From assembly GCA_937880335.1 (NCBI GenBank), contig CALFLJ010000222.1, forward strand, positions 1 through 7,456: DNA of 7,456 nt, given 5' to 3'. Source of the DNA: an uncultured Succinatimonas sp. GTDB lineage: Bacteria; Pseudomonadota; Gammaproteobacteria; Enterobacterales; Succinivibrionaceae. Positions 1 through 6,331 of the stretch are shown piece after piece. Position 1 is the stretch's first letter. Each line of letters begins with the position of its first letter. Both the position numbers and the translations under genes were made by a program. The notes beneath the pieces are model-generated. The model was not told the DNA's origin. It searched no databases and saw nothing but the letters and a program-made list of their open reading frames with translations.

Positions 1-476
1 TGTGGATTATTTAACTAAAAACTGTAGCAGTTAAACTTAGCTATCTAGGTCTTAAATACAATAGTAATAAGTATGCAGTACTTAAGTTGAAAAATTAAGA
101 TATAAATTAAATGCTATAAAAAACTTAAAGCTGGATTGTATCGTTTATACGTACTTACAGGTGAACCTTACAATAGTTTAGCAAGGAGAAACTAGACTAA
201 TCTAAAAAAAATAGCTGTATTTTTAGTAGGAGCCATAAGTCTTTAATTCTGGATTATTTGATTTTGCTCTATAACTATTTTGTTGAGTTATTGTGAAAAC
301 TTTTCATTAGTCATATAATAAAATATAAGTTTTTGTTCTTTGCAAACCTATAGTCTTAATTTAGACTTAACTATGAAAAGGGGCATAATTTTCTTCTTTT
401 TAAGAGAATAATATGATCTTTATCAAAGAAAAGCCCTGTTTTTTTGTAGAATTATTCTACAAATTTTGAAAAACGG
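1..476. other. Non-coding AT-rich region and CRISPR leader
   Basis: No open reading frame of useful length or protein-like character is visible on either strand. The first bases could be the tail of a gene that starts left of the window (frame 1 reads CGLFN then stop), but this is too short to identify. Two small AT stem-loops are present: TAGTTT/AAACTA at 174-179 and 189-194, and AAAAATA/TATTTTT at 207-213 and 218-224 with a GCTG loop. The right part, from about 291, holds a promoter and a junction hairpin and is the leader of the CRISPR array. I see no tRNA cloverleaf and no cas gene. In known type V-A loci the cas genes sit on the leader side, so they are expected further left. Confidence 0.6.
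291..319 (+). promoter_or_regulatory. Candidate pre-crRNA promoter in the leader
   Basis: The -35 box TTGTGA (291-296, 4 of 6 to consensus) is separated by 17 nt from a perfect TATAAT -10 box (314-319). Transcription would start near 326, about 150 nt before the first repeat, and run through the array. It is the best sigma70-type promoter in the left 700 nt and has the orientation needed to make crRNA precursor. Promoter function is inferred from sequence only; AT-rich DNA gives chance matches, but the exact -10 and ideal spacing make this better than background. Confidence 0.55.
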
Positions 477-477
477 G
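434..477 (+). repeat. Long hairpin at the leader-repeat junction
   Basis: The inner stem is perfect: TTTGTAGAAT (443-452) pairs with ATTCTACAAA (454-463). An outer stem continues it: CCC (434-436), bulged T437, then GTTTT (438-442) pair with AAAAC (470-474) and GGG (475-477). G477 is the first base of the first CRISPR repeat. The left arm GTAGAATTATT is complementary to AATAATTTCTAC of the repeat apart from one bulged base, so part of this element behaves like an anti-repeat. It lacks the GC-rich stem plus T-tract of a normal terminator. Its function is unknown. Confidence 0.6.
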
Positions 478-702
478 TCTAAAGCTTATAAATAATTTCT
501 ACTGTTGTAGATAATGGAGCCTGAAACTCTGCATTTTCATGTCTAAAGCTTATAAATAATTTCTACTGTTGTAGATAGCGGGGAAGTGAATTACATTGTT
601 CTCAGTCTAAAGCTTATAAATAATTTCTACTGTTGTAGATACCCTCCCACCCTGCCTCTAAACAGTGTCTAAAGCTTATAAACAATTTTTGCTGTTTTAT
701 AT
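477..702 (+). CRISPR. Type V-A (Cas12a) CRISPR array, 3 spacers
   Basis: Three identical 36-nt repeats lie at 477-512, 541-576 and 605-640, with a degenerate fourth at 667-702. Spacers are 513-540 (28 nt), 577-604 (28 nt) and 641-666 (26 nt); all three differ from each other. The repeat begins GTCTAAAGC and ends AATTTCTACTGTTGTAGAT, the handle recognised and cut by Cas12a, with stem TCTAC/GTAGA around a TGTT loop, as in Francisella-type Cas12a repeats. The handle precedes each spacer on the plus strand, so this is the crRNA strand and the leader is on the left. The fourth repeat has five substitutions (repeat positions 17, 23, 25, 31, 34) that destroy the stem, as expected for the old end of an array. 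No cas gene is in the window, so the effector is inferred from the repeat alone. Confidence 0.95.
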
Positions 703-727
703 TAAAATTAAAAACAATTAAGTTATG

Positions 728-739
728 TTGAAGCTTTAA
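728..739. promoter_or_regulatory. Operator-like palindrome before fruK
   Basis: TTGAAGCTTTAA is an imperfect palindrome; extended by one base each side (GTT.AAGCTT.AAC, 727-740) six of seven pairs match. It lies 16 nt upstream of the fruK start, between a possible -10 (TATATT, 698-703) and the ribosome binding site. It resembles operators of the fructose repressor FruR/Cra (GTTGAA...TTCAAC half-sites), but is two bases shorter at the centre, so the match is only suggestive. The link to fruK makes FruR control a reasonable guess. Confidence 0.3.
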
Positions 740-755
740 CAAAAGAAGAACTCAT

Positions 756-1682
756 ATGATTTATACATTAACTGCAAGTCCTACATTAGATTTATTGATG
801 ACCTTGACATCCACTCTTGATGCAGGTGGAACATACAGAGCAGAAAGTGAAGAGATAAGGCCTGGCGGTAGAGGCATAAATATTTCTATAATGCTGAAGA
901 ATCTCGGCATTACATCAACTGCTGTAGGTTTTGTAGCTGGGTTCTCTGGCGATGAGTTAATGAGACTTACAAGTGCATCAGGAATTAAGACTGGTTTTAT
1001 CAGGGTCAGAAAAGGCAGAACTCGCATAAATCTGAAATTAAGAGACAGTGATGGAGCTGTTACACGTATAAATGGTTTGGGGCCTGTAGTAACAGACAAT
1101 GATGCAAGCTATCTGTACCGAAAGATGAGTAGCCTTGAGAAAGGGGATTTTCTTATTTTAGCCGGTGTTATTCCACCATCTATGCCACAGGATATGTACC
1201 TTACATGTATTGAACAGGCAAAGAACAAAGATGTTTCAGTAATTTTAGACTGTCCTCCTCAGATTTGGGATGAGGCTCTTCCACTTGAACCTTTTTTATT
1301 TAAAGCAAATTTAAGAGATATAAAAAACTACTCCAAATGCAATTTAGAGGATCCTCACTTAATAATTCAGATTGGCAATGAAATCCTAGATAAGGGCGCA
1401 AAGAATGTTCTTATTTCTTTAGGTGCAAATGGAGCTGTATTTGTTTCTCGTCATACAGAGGCAATTCATATTAAGGCTCCTGATTCTGATGTTATTGATA
1501 GAATTGGAGCCGGAGATTCTATGATTGCAGGATTTATTGCTGATTATCTTGAGAATTTAGATATAAAATCAGCTGCCATAAATGCAGTTGCCGCCGGCAC
1601 TGCAACAGCTGCGACATTAGGTCTTGGTTCTCAGGTTCAGGTTAAGAACTTAAAAGAGCTCATTGCAACAAAACAGCTGTAA
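756..1682 (+). CDS. fruK: 1-phosphofructokinase-like PfkB-family kinase
   Basis: A cytoplasmic ribokinase/PfkB-family sugar-phosphate kinase of 308 residues, the usual length for FruK and LacC. FruK makes fructose-1,6-bisphosphate from fructose-1-phosphate and ATP after PTS uptake of fructose. Visible motifs: N-terminal strand IYTLTASPTLD with the sugar-binding Asp12, GGRGIN (37-42), LAGVIPPSMP (135-144), the nucleotide-site motif SLGANG (221-226) and the second PfkB signature GAGDSMIAGF (251-260) with catalytic base Asp254. Some positions are unusual: Arg39 where GGKGIN is common, KANLRD (183-188) for the usual KPNxxE, and SPTLD for NPxxD. The ATG is preceded by AAGAAGAA (743-750). The fruA and fruB partners are not adjacent; the gene stands alone between the CRISPR array and a terminator. 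Tagatose-6-phosphate kinase (LacC) or 6-phosphofructokinase II cannot be excluded; family assignment is secure, exact substrate less so. Confidence 0.8.
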   Translation: MIYTLTASPTLDLLMTLTSTLDAGGTYRAESEEIRPGGRGINISIMLKNLGITSTAVGFVAGFSGDELMRLTSASGIKTGFIRVRKGRTRINLKLRDSDGAVTRINGLGPVVTDNDASYLYRKMSSLEKGDFLILAGVIPPSMPQDMYLTCIEQAKNKDVSVILDCPPQIWDEALPLEPFLFKANLRDIKNYSKCNLEDPHLIIQIGNEILDKGAKNVLISLGANGAVFVSRHTEAIHIKAPDSDVIDRIGAGDSMIAGFIADYLENLDIKSAAINAVAAGTATAATLGLGSQVQVKNLKELIATKQL

Positions 1683-1700
1683 ATTTAAATATGAAAAATT

Positions 1701-1759
1701 TTAAGGCAATTAAATGTAATTTAATTTTACATTTACTCTTTTTTGCCTTAATTTTTTTT
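1701..1759 (+). terminator. Rho-independent terminator of fruK
   Basis: The outer stem TTAAGGCAA (1701-1709) pairs perfectly with TTGCCTTAA (1743-1751), and the inner stem TAAATGTAA (1711-1719) with TTACATTTA (1727-1735) around a 7-nt loop. An eight-T tract (1752-1759) follows directly. It begins 18 nt after the fruK stop and separates fruK from nadB. Confidence 0.85.
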
Positions 1760-1764
1760 ATTTT

Positions 1765-1793
1765 GTTACAAATTACCAAAAACTGCTTAAAAT
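1765..1793 (+). promoter_or_regulatory. Candidate nadB promoter
   Basis: GTTACA (1765-1770, 4 of 6) and TAAAAT (1788-1793, 5 of 6) are spaced by 17 nt, giving a start near 1800 and a leader of about 54 nt. The -35 region is embedded in a small perfect palindrome TTTGT-T-ACAAA (1762-1772), which could be an operator. I see no match to the enterobacterial NadR box. The terminator just upstream means nadB needs a promoter here. Confidence 0.4.
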
Positions 1794-1853
1794 AGGCGTG
1801 TTATTTTTTAGGATAAGTTTCCTCATTTGCCAATTTAAAATTTCGAGGCCATT

Positions 1854-3464
1854 ATGAATTACAAGACAGATTGCCTAATTATCGGAAGTGGAGCTGCAGG
1901 TTTAACACTTGCTCTTGGAATTGCTGATAAGGCCAAAGTCATTGTGCTCTCTAAAGAAGATGCTTGTGCAGGCTCAACTAATTATGCACAAGGTGGTATA
2001 GCAGGTGTTTATAATCTTAAGGATGATGACGATTCTTTAAAATCACATATCCGAGACACTTGTATTGCCGGTGCTGGATTATGTGATGAACGAACTGTCG
2101 AATTTGTAGCCCATAATGCTCATGATTCTATTCAGTGGTTAATCGATGTTGGCGTGCCATTTGACCTTAAGGAAGAAGAGCAATCAGAAGGTCAGTCTCC
2201 TTATCATTTACATCGTGAAGGTGGTCACTCTCATAGAAGAATTTTCCATGCTGAGGACCATACTGGCCGCTCAATTCAGGAGACCTTAATTGCCCGTGCT
2301 AATGAGCATCCTAATATTACTATTTTAGAAAATCGTAATGCAGTTGATTTGGTAACAACAACTAAATTAGGTTTACCTGGTAATCGTATTTTAGGTGCTT
2401 ATGTTTTAAACATTGAAACAGGTCATGTCGAAACAATTGAGGCTAAATTTGTAGCTCTTTGCACAGGAGGAGCAAAAGTTTATCAGTATACCTGCAATCC
2501 TGAGGTAAGTTCAGGTGACGGTATTGCTATGGCCTGGCGTGCAGGTTGTCGTGTCTGCAATATGGAATTTAATCAGTTCCACCCTACAACACTTTATTGC
2601 GATGCTGATCGTAATTTCCTTTTAACAGAGGCTTTAAGAGGAGAGGGAGCTCAGCTTAAGCGTCCTGATGGCACTCGCTTTATGCAAAATTATGATGAGC
2701 GTCTGGAGCTGGCTCCTCGTGATATTGTAGCTCGAGCTATTGATCATGAGATGAAGCGTTTAGGTGCACATTGCATGTATTTAGACATTAGCTTTAAGCC
2801 TGAGGAGTTTTTGAAAAAACATTTCCCGACTATTTATGAGCGTTGCCTTAAGGTTGGTATTGATATTACCAAACAACCAATCCCAATTGTTCCGGCAGCG
2901 CACTTTACCTGTGGAGGTATCATGGTAGATAAAAAAGCTCGTACCGATATCACAGGTCTTTACGCAATAGGAGAATGTGCTTACACAGGCTTACATGGTG
3001 CAAATCGACTGGCTTCTAATTCTCTATTAGAGTGTGTAGTTTACGGAAAGGCTGCAGCTCAGAATATAAGAAAGCATTTAGATGATGATGATTTTGAGAA
3101 TGTTTCAATTCCAGATTGGGATGAAAGTCAGGTAGATAATTCTGATGAAGAGGTTATCATCACCCACAACTGGCATGAGTTGCGCCTTACTATGTGGGAT
3201 TATGTTGGTATTGTAAGAACAAATAAACGTCTTGAAAGAGCTCTTCATAGAATTGAACTTTTAAAGAAAGAGGTTAATGAGTATTACTCTAACTTTAAGG
3301 TAAGTCGTAATCTGCTTGAATTACGTAATCTATTGGTTGTAGCTGAGCTTATTGTAAAATCAGCTCAATTACGTCATGAATCACGAGGCCTTCACTACAA
3401 TTTAGATTATCCTCAAACAGATGATGTAGCAGTTCCTACTATATTGAAACCTGAGAGCAAATAG
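1854..3464 (+). CDS. nadB: L-aspartate oxidase (NadB)
   Basis: An FAD-dependent cytoplasmic enzyme that oxidises L-aspartate to iminoaspartate, the first step of de novo NAD synthesis; NadA then makes quinolinate. It can pass electrons to oxygen or to fumarate, the latter suiting an anaerobe. The 536 residues match the family length (E. coli about 540). The FAD-binding GSGAAG lies at 11-16 and STNYAQGGIA at 41-50. The succinate dehydrogenase/fumarate reductase-type active-site elements are all present: REGGHSHRR (121-129), NQFHPTTL with His243, TEALRGEG (258-265), APRD with Arg289, AAHFTCGG with His350, and the FAD-contacting GANRLASNSLLE with Arg385. The C-terminal helical domain ends with RHESRGLHYNLDYP (507-520), which separates NadB from SdhA/FrdA. 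A GAGG site (1845-1848) sits 5 nt before the ATG. Terminators on both sides make it a single-gene unit; nadA and nadC are not adjacent. Confidence 0.97.
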   Translation: MNYKTDCLIIGSGAAGLTLALGIADKAKVIVLSKEDACAGSTNYAQGGIAGVYNLKDDDDSLKSHIRDTCIAGAGLCDERTVEFVAHNAHDSIQWLIDVGVPFDLKEEEQSEGQSPYHLHREGGHSHRRIFHAEDHTGRSIQETLIARANEHPNITILENRNAVDLVTTTKLGLPGNRILGAYVLNIETGHVETIEAKFVALCTGGAKVYQYTCNPEVSSGDGIAMAWRAGCRVCNMEFNQFHPTTLYCDADRNFLLTEALRGEGAQLKRPDGTRFMQNYDERLELAPRDIVARAIDHEMKRLGAHCMYLDISFKPEEFLKKHFPTIYERCLKVGIDITKQPIPIVPAAHFTCGGIMVDKKARTDITGLYAIGECAYTGLHGANRLASNSLLECVVYGKAAAQNIRKHLDDDDFENVSIPDWDESQVDNSDEEVIITHNWHELRLTMWDYVGIVRTNKRLERALHRIELLKKEVNEYYSNFKVSRNLLELRNLLVVAELIVKSAQLRHESRGLHYNLDYPQTDDVAVPTILKPESK

Positions 3465-3487
3465 ATAATTTTTGTGTAATTATCCCC

Positions 3488-3525
3488 AAAAACCGACTGC
3501 TAGTATTACCTAACAGTCGGTTTTT
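3488..3525. terminator. Rho-independent terminator after nadB
   Basis: The perfect 12-bp stem AAAAACCGACTG (3488-3499) / CAGTCGGTTTTT (3514-3525) has a 14-nt loop in which TAG (3501-3503) can further pair with CTA (3510-3512). The GC core followed by TTTTT is a textbook terminator for nadB. The A-run on the left arm would also let it act on the other strand, though no gene faces it from the right nearby. Confidence 0.92.
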
Positions 3526-3563
3526 GTTACAATAAATACAATAATAATTAAAAGGGGGACTAC

Positions 3564-4475
3564 ATGAAAATAGATGTTTCAAAAATAAAATATGCTGTAG
3601 GTGGTGTTGTTGGTATTTATGCCCTGTATTTAGTAGCTGTAGGCATGTTCACCTCTCCATCCCCTGATTTATATAAGCCTGAGCCTCTTTCAGAACAGGC
3701 TACAGAACATGATAAGGCTGTGGTAATGGCTAATGCATTAACTAAAGCTTTATCTGATGAATTAGATGGTTTCTTTGGTTTTATTCCAAATGATTTAATG
3801 TTTGTTCCAAACATTATTGATAATATCACCGCCTATCAAAGTGGTGTTGTTTATGCAACAAGACCTGCCTCAGATATTTTAGCTAAAACACTGGCTCGTT
3901 ATGGTAATAACGATACCTTAGATCCGCGTTTAGCAGATGCAACTTCCCGTTATTTTACATATAGCGAAAAAGTCTGGGGATTTTGGTTTGTTTATGATGC
4001 AGAGGCAAAATACAAAGCAGGAATTAAAAATTGGAGATCCTGGGCTGAGAGTATCGGAACCCCTGCAAAAAATGCTGGTATATACAACGTAAAATCAGAT
4101 GATGTATATCTTATTATGCGTTACTGTGCCAATATGACTGATTATGCCTTAGGTATTTTAAATGATGAGAATATGGGGCATTTTAAAACAGATAATAATG
4201 TCTACTACGTAAAGGGTATTGCTGCTGTAGTTACAAATATTATGCGTGGAATTATTAACGTTGATTCATCTGTAATTGAAAGAGGTGGTCAGGAAAATAT
4301 TGATGAGTGTTTAAAGCGCCTTGATTATATTGCTGAATTTAACCCGCTTTATGTATGTGCTGGTGGTAATGCTGTAGGTGATGCTATGTTACCAAACCAT
4401 GTAGCAGCCTTAGCTCGTCATCTTGATGTAGCAAATAATCGCATTGAAGATCTTATGGAAGCTATGTCTAAGTAA
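3564..4475 (+). CDS. DUF2333 family inner-membrane protein
   Basis: A 303-residue protein of unknown function that I recognise as DUF2333 from memory of the family pattern. A short cytoplasmic start (MKIDVSKIK) is followed by one hydrophobic segment at about 10-29, after which the chain is soluble and mostly helical. This predicts an N-terminally anchored protein with a periplasmic body. Family-like features are GFIPNDL (72-78), IIDN (84-87), YQSGVVYATRPAS (91-103) and DAEAKYKAGIKNW (145-157). No catalytic motif is evident. A strong ribosome binding site (AAAGGGGG, 3551-3558) precedes the ATG by 5 nt. Only about 38 nt separate it from the nadB terminator and I see no convincing promoter there. 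Eight bases separate it from the ABC transporter gene, so the two are very probably one operon and may share an envelope-related task; that link is inference. Confidence 0.8.
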   Translation: MKIDVSKIKYAVGGVVGIYALYLVAVGMFTSPSPDLYKPEPLSEQATEHDKAVVMANALTKALSDELDGFFGFIPNDLMFVPNIIDNITAYQSGVVYATRPASDILAKTLARYGNNDTLDPRLADATSRYFTYSEKVWGFWFVYDAEAKYKAGIKNWRSWAESIGTPAKNAGIYNVKSDDVYLIMRYCANMTDYALGILNDENMGHFKTDNNVYYVKGIAAVVTNIMRGIINVDSSVIERGGQENIDECLKRLDYIAEFNPLYVCAGGNAVGDAMLPNHVAALARHLDVANNRIEDLMEAMSK

Positions 4476-4483
4476 GGTTTTTT

Positions 4484-6319
4484 ATGGAAAAACTTTTACG
4501 GTGGTTTGAGCGTCTCATACCACCGTTTCCTAAGGACGAGACTACCCCCCCTCCTCAAGGTCTCTTTAAATTTATATGTTTTTACACCCACGGTTTGTGG
4601 AAGTTTTTAGTTGCTATTGCAATTTTAAATGCCACTATTGCTGTAGGTGAGGCAATGTTTTTTATTTGTTTGGGGAGTTTGGTTGATTGGACTACCTCGT
4701 CAACCCCATACAATTTTGTGCAAAAGCACGGAATGCAGCTTTTAGCTATGCTTTTAGGAGCGGGGGTTATACTGCCTATAGCATCAATTTTGCACTCACT
4801 TTTGTTACATCAAAGTGTATCGTCAAATTACACTATGCAGATAAGATGGAAATTCCATCGTTATCTTCTAAATCAGTCTTTAGCGTTTTTCAGTGACGAG
4901 TTTGCAGGAAGAGTTGCTAATAAAGTAATGCAGACCTCTATGGCTGTACGTACTTGTGTACTGAAGCTTATAGATGTGGTCATACACTTAATTGTTTATA
5001 TAGCAACCATGCTTTGGATGCTATCTGATGCTGATATTATTCTTTGTATCCCACTTTTAATTTGGCTATTTTTCTATAGTCTTTCTCTGTTTTTCTTTAT
5101 ACCAAGACTTAGACGATCTGCATCAAAACAGGCTGATAGAAGATCTGATATGGTTGGTCGAATAGTTGATAGCTACTCAAATATTACTACGGTAAAAATA
5201 TTCGGTGGTAAGGGGCGAGAGGTTTTATATGCTCAGGAGGCAATGGGAAATTTTATTGATACAGAGTATCAGGCGCTTCGTATTCTTACCTTATTTGATA
5301 TATCAGTACAGCTTTTAAATTACACCTTGCTTATTGCTCTTATTATGGTGCCTTTATGGCTTTGGGCTTCTTTTTTAATTACCCCAGGCATGATAGCAAT
5401 TGCAGTTGCAATTGCCATACGTATGATCAATATGTCTCGTTGGATTATGTGGGAAGTGGGGGCTATTTATGAAAATATTGGTACAGTCTATGATGGAATT
5501 AAGACAATTGCCAGGCCTTTAAGCCTTGATGATCCTAAAGATCCGAAAACATTAAGTGAATTTAAAGACAAAATTGAATTTAAAGATTTAACTTTTAGTT
5601 ATCAGGACGGCAAAGAGGTTATCCATAATATAAATCTCTCTATAAAAAAGGGAGAAAAGATTGGTATTGTAGGACCTTCCGGGGCTGGAAAATCTACTTT
5701 AATTAGTCTTTTATTGCGCTTTTATGATCCTAAATCCGGGACTATTTTAATAGATGGTATTGATATCAAAGATCTTAAACAGGATGAATTGCATGAACTT
5801 TTTGGTATGGTATCTCAGGATGTAAGCCTAATGCATAGGACAATTGGTGAAAATATTGTCTATGGTTCTAATAAATGTGATAAGGAATCATTAAAGACAG
5901 CTGCAGAACTTACCGATGCTCTTGGTTTTATTGAAAACCTTTCCGATTTTAGAGGGGCCTGCGGCTTTGATACTATGGTAGGGGATCGCGGGGTTAAACT
6001 GTCAGGAGGTCAGAGGCAGCGTATTGCATTAGCTCGAGTGATTTTAAGGCAGGCTCCAATTTTAATTTTAGATGAGGCAACCTCAGCTTTAGATTCTGAA
6101 TCTGAGAATATTATTAAAAATAATCTTGACAAGATCATGCAAGGCAGAACTGTGCTGGCAATTGCGCACAGGCTCTCTACTTTATCTATGATGGACAGGA
6201 TTGTCGTAGTTGATGAGGGTAAGATTGTTGAAATCGGTACACATGATGAACTAATAAAGGCCCATGGACTTTATCATCGTCTCTGGACCTTTCAGACAGG
6301 AGGTTTTTTACAAGATTAA
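4484..6319 (+). CDS. ABC exporter half-transporter (MsbA-like, fused TMD-NBD)
   Basis: A 611-residue ABC exporter subunit with membrane and ATPase domains in one chain, expected to work as a dimer in the inner membrane. An N-terminal proline-rich extension (13-24) precedes about six membrane segments, roughly at 39-62, 86-108, 163-182, 185-207, 275-297 and 299-316. The ATPase domain has every motif: A-loop Tyr373, Walker A GPSGAGKST (397-405), Q-loop Gln445, signature LSGGQ (506-510), Walker B ILILDE (526-531), D-loop SALD (534-537) and H-loop His562. It looks catalytically competent. The substrate cannot be read from sequence; lipid, peptide and drug export are all possible for this family. 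The type with a PPFP-rich N-terminus resembles uncharacterised gammaproteobacterial exporters such as the Haemophilus HI_1051 type, a recollection I could not check. The site TAAGG (4473-4477) overlaps the stop codon of the DUF2333 gene, so translation is likely coupled. A seven-C run (4545-4551) lies early in the gene. Confidence 0.9.
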   Translation: MEKLLRWFERLIPPFPKDETTPPPQGLFKFICFYTHGLWKFLVAIAILNATIAVGEAMFFICLGSLVDWTTSSTPYNFVQKHGMQLLAMLLGAGVILPIASILHSLLLHQSVSSNYTMQIRWKFHRYLLNQSLAFFSDEFAGRVANKVMQTSMAVRTCVLKLIDVVIHLIVYIATMLWMLSDADIILCIPLLIWLFFYSLSLFFFIPRLRRSASKQADRRSDMVGRIVDSYSNITTVKIFGGKGREVLYAQEAMGNFIDTEYQALRILTLFDISVQLLNYTLLIALIMVPLWLWASFLITPGMIAIAVAIAIRMINMSRWIMWEVGAIYENIGTVYDGIKTIARPLSLDDPKDPKTLSEFKDKIEFKDLTFSYQDGKEVIHNINLSIKKGEKIGIVGPSGAGKSTLISLLLRFYDPKSGTILIDGIDIKDLKQDELHELFGMVSQDVSLMHRTIGENIVYGSNKCDKESLKTAAELTDALGFIENLSDFRGACGFDTMVGDRGVKLSGGQRQRIALARVILRQAPILILDEATSALDSESENIIKNNLDKIMQGRTVLAIAHRLSTLSMMDRIVVVDEGKIVEIGTHDELIKAHGLYHRLWTFQTGGFLQD

Positions 6320-6331
6320 AAGAAATTGTTC

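Noticed and set aside
1..18. Possible C-terminal tail of a gene, such as a cas gene, entering from the left
   Set aside because: Only five codons (CGLFN, stop) are available and other frames also stop quickly, so neither coding status nor identity can be supported.
4..259. GGATTATTT repeated at 4-12 and 251-259
   Set aside because: A nine-base match in AT-rich DNA is expected by chance and the flanks do not match.
761..1099. 112-codon open frame on the minus strand inside fruK
   Set aside because: It lies wholly antisense to a gene with clear family motifs, has no ribosome binding site of note, and its translation resembles no family I know.
3617..3829. 70-codon open frame on the minus strand inside the DUF2333 gene
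   Set aside because: It is a shadow of the real gene, with no domain or signal.
4687..4896. 69-codon plus-strand frame inside the ABC exporter gene
   Set aside because: It overlaps the membrane domain in another frame and has no independent evidence.
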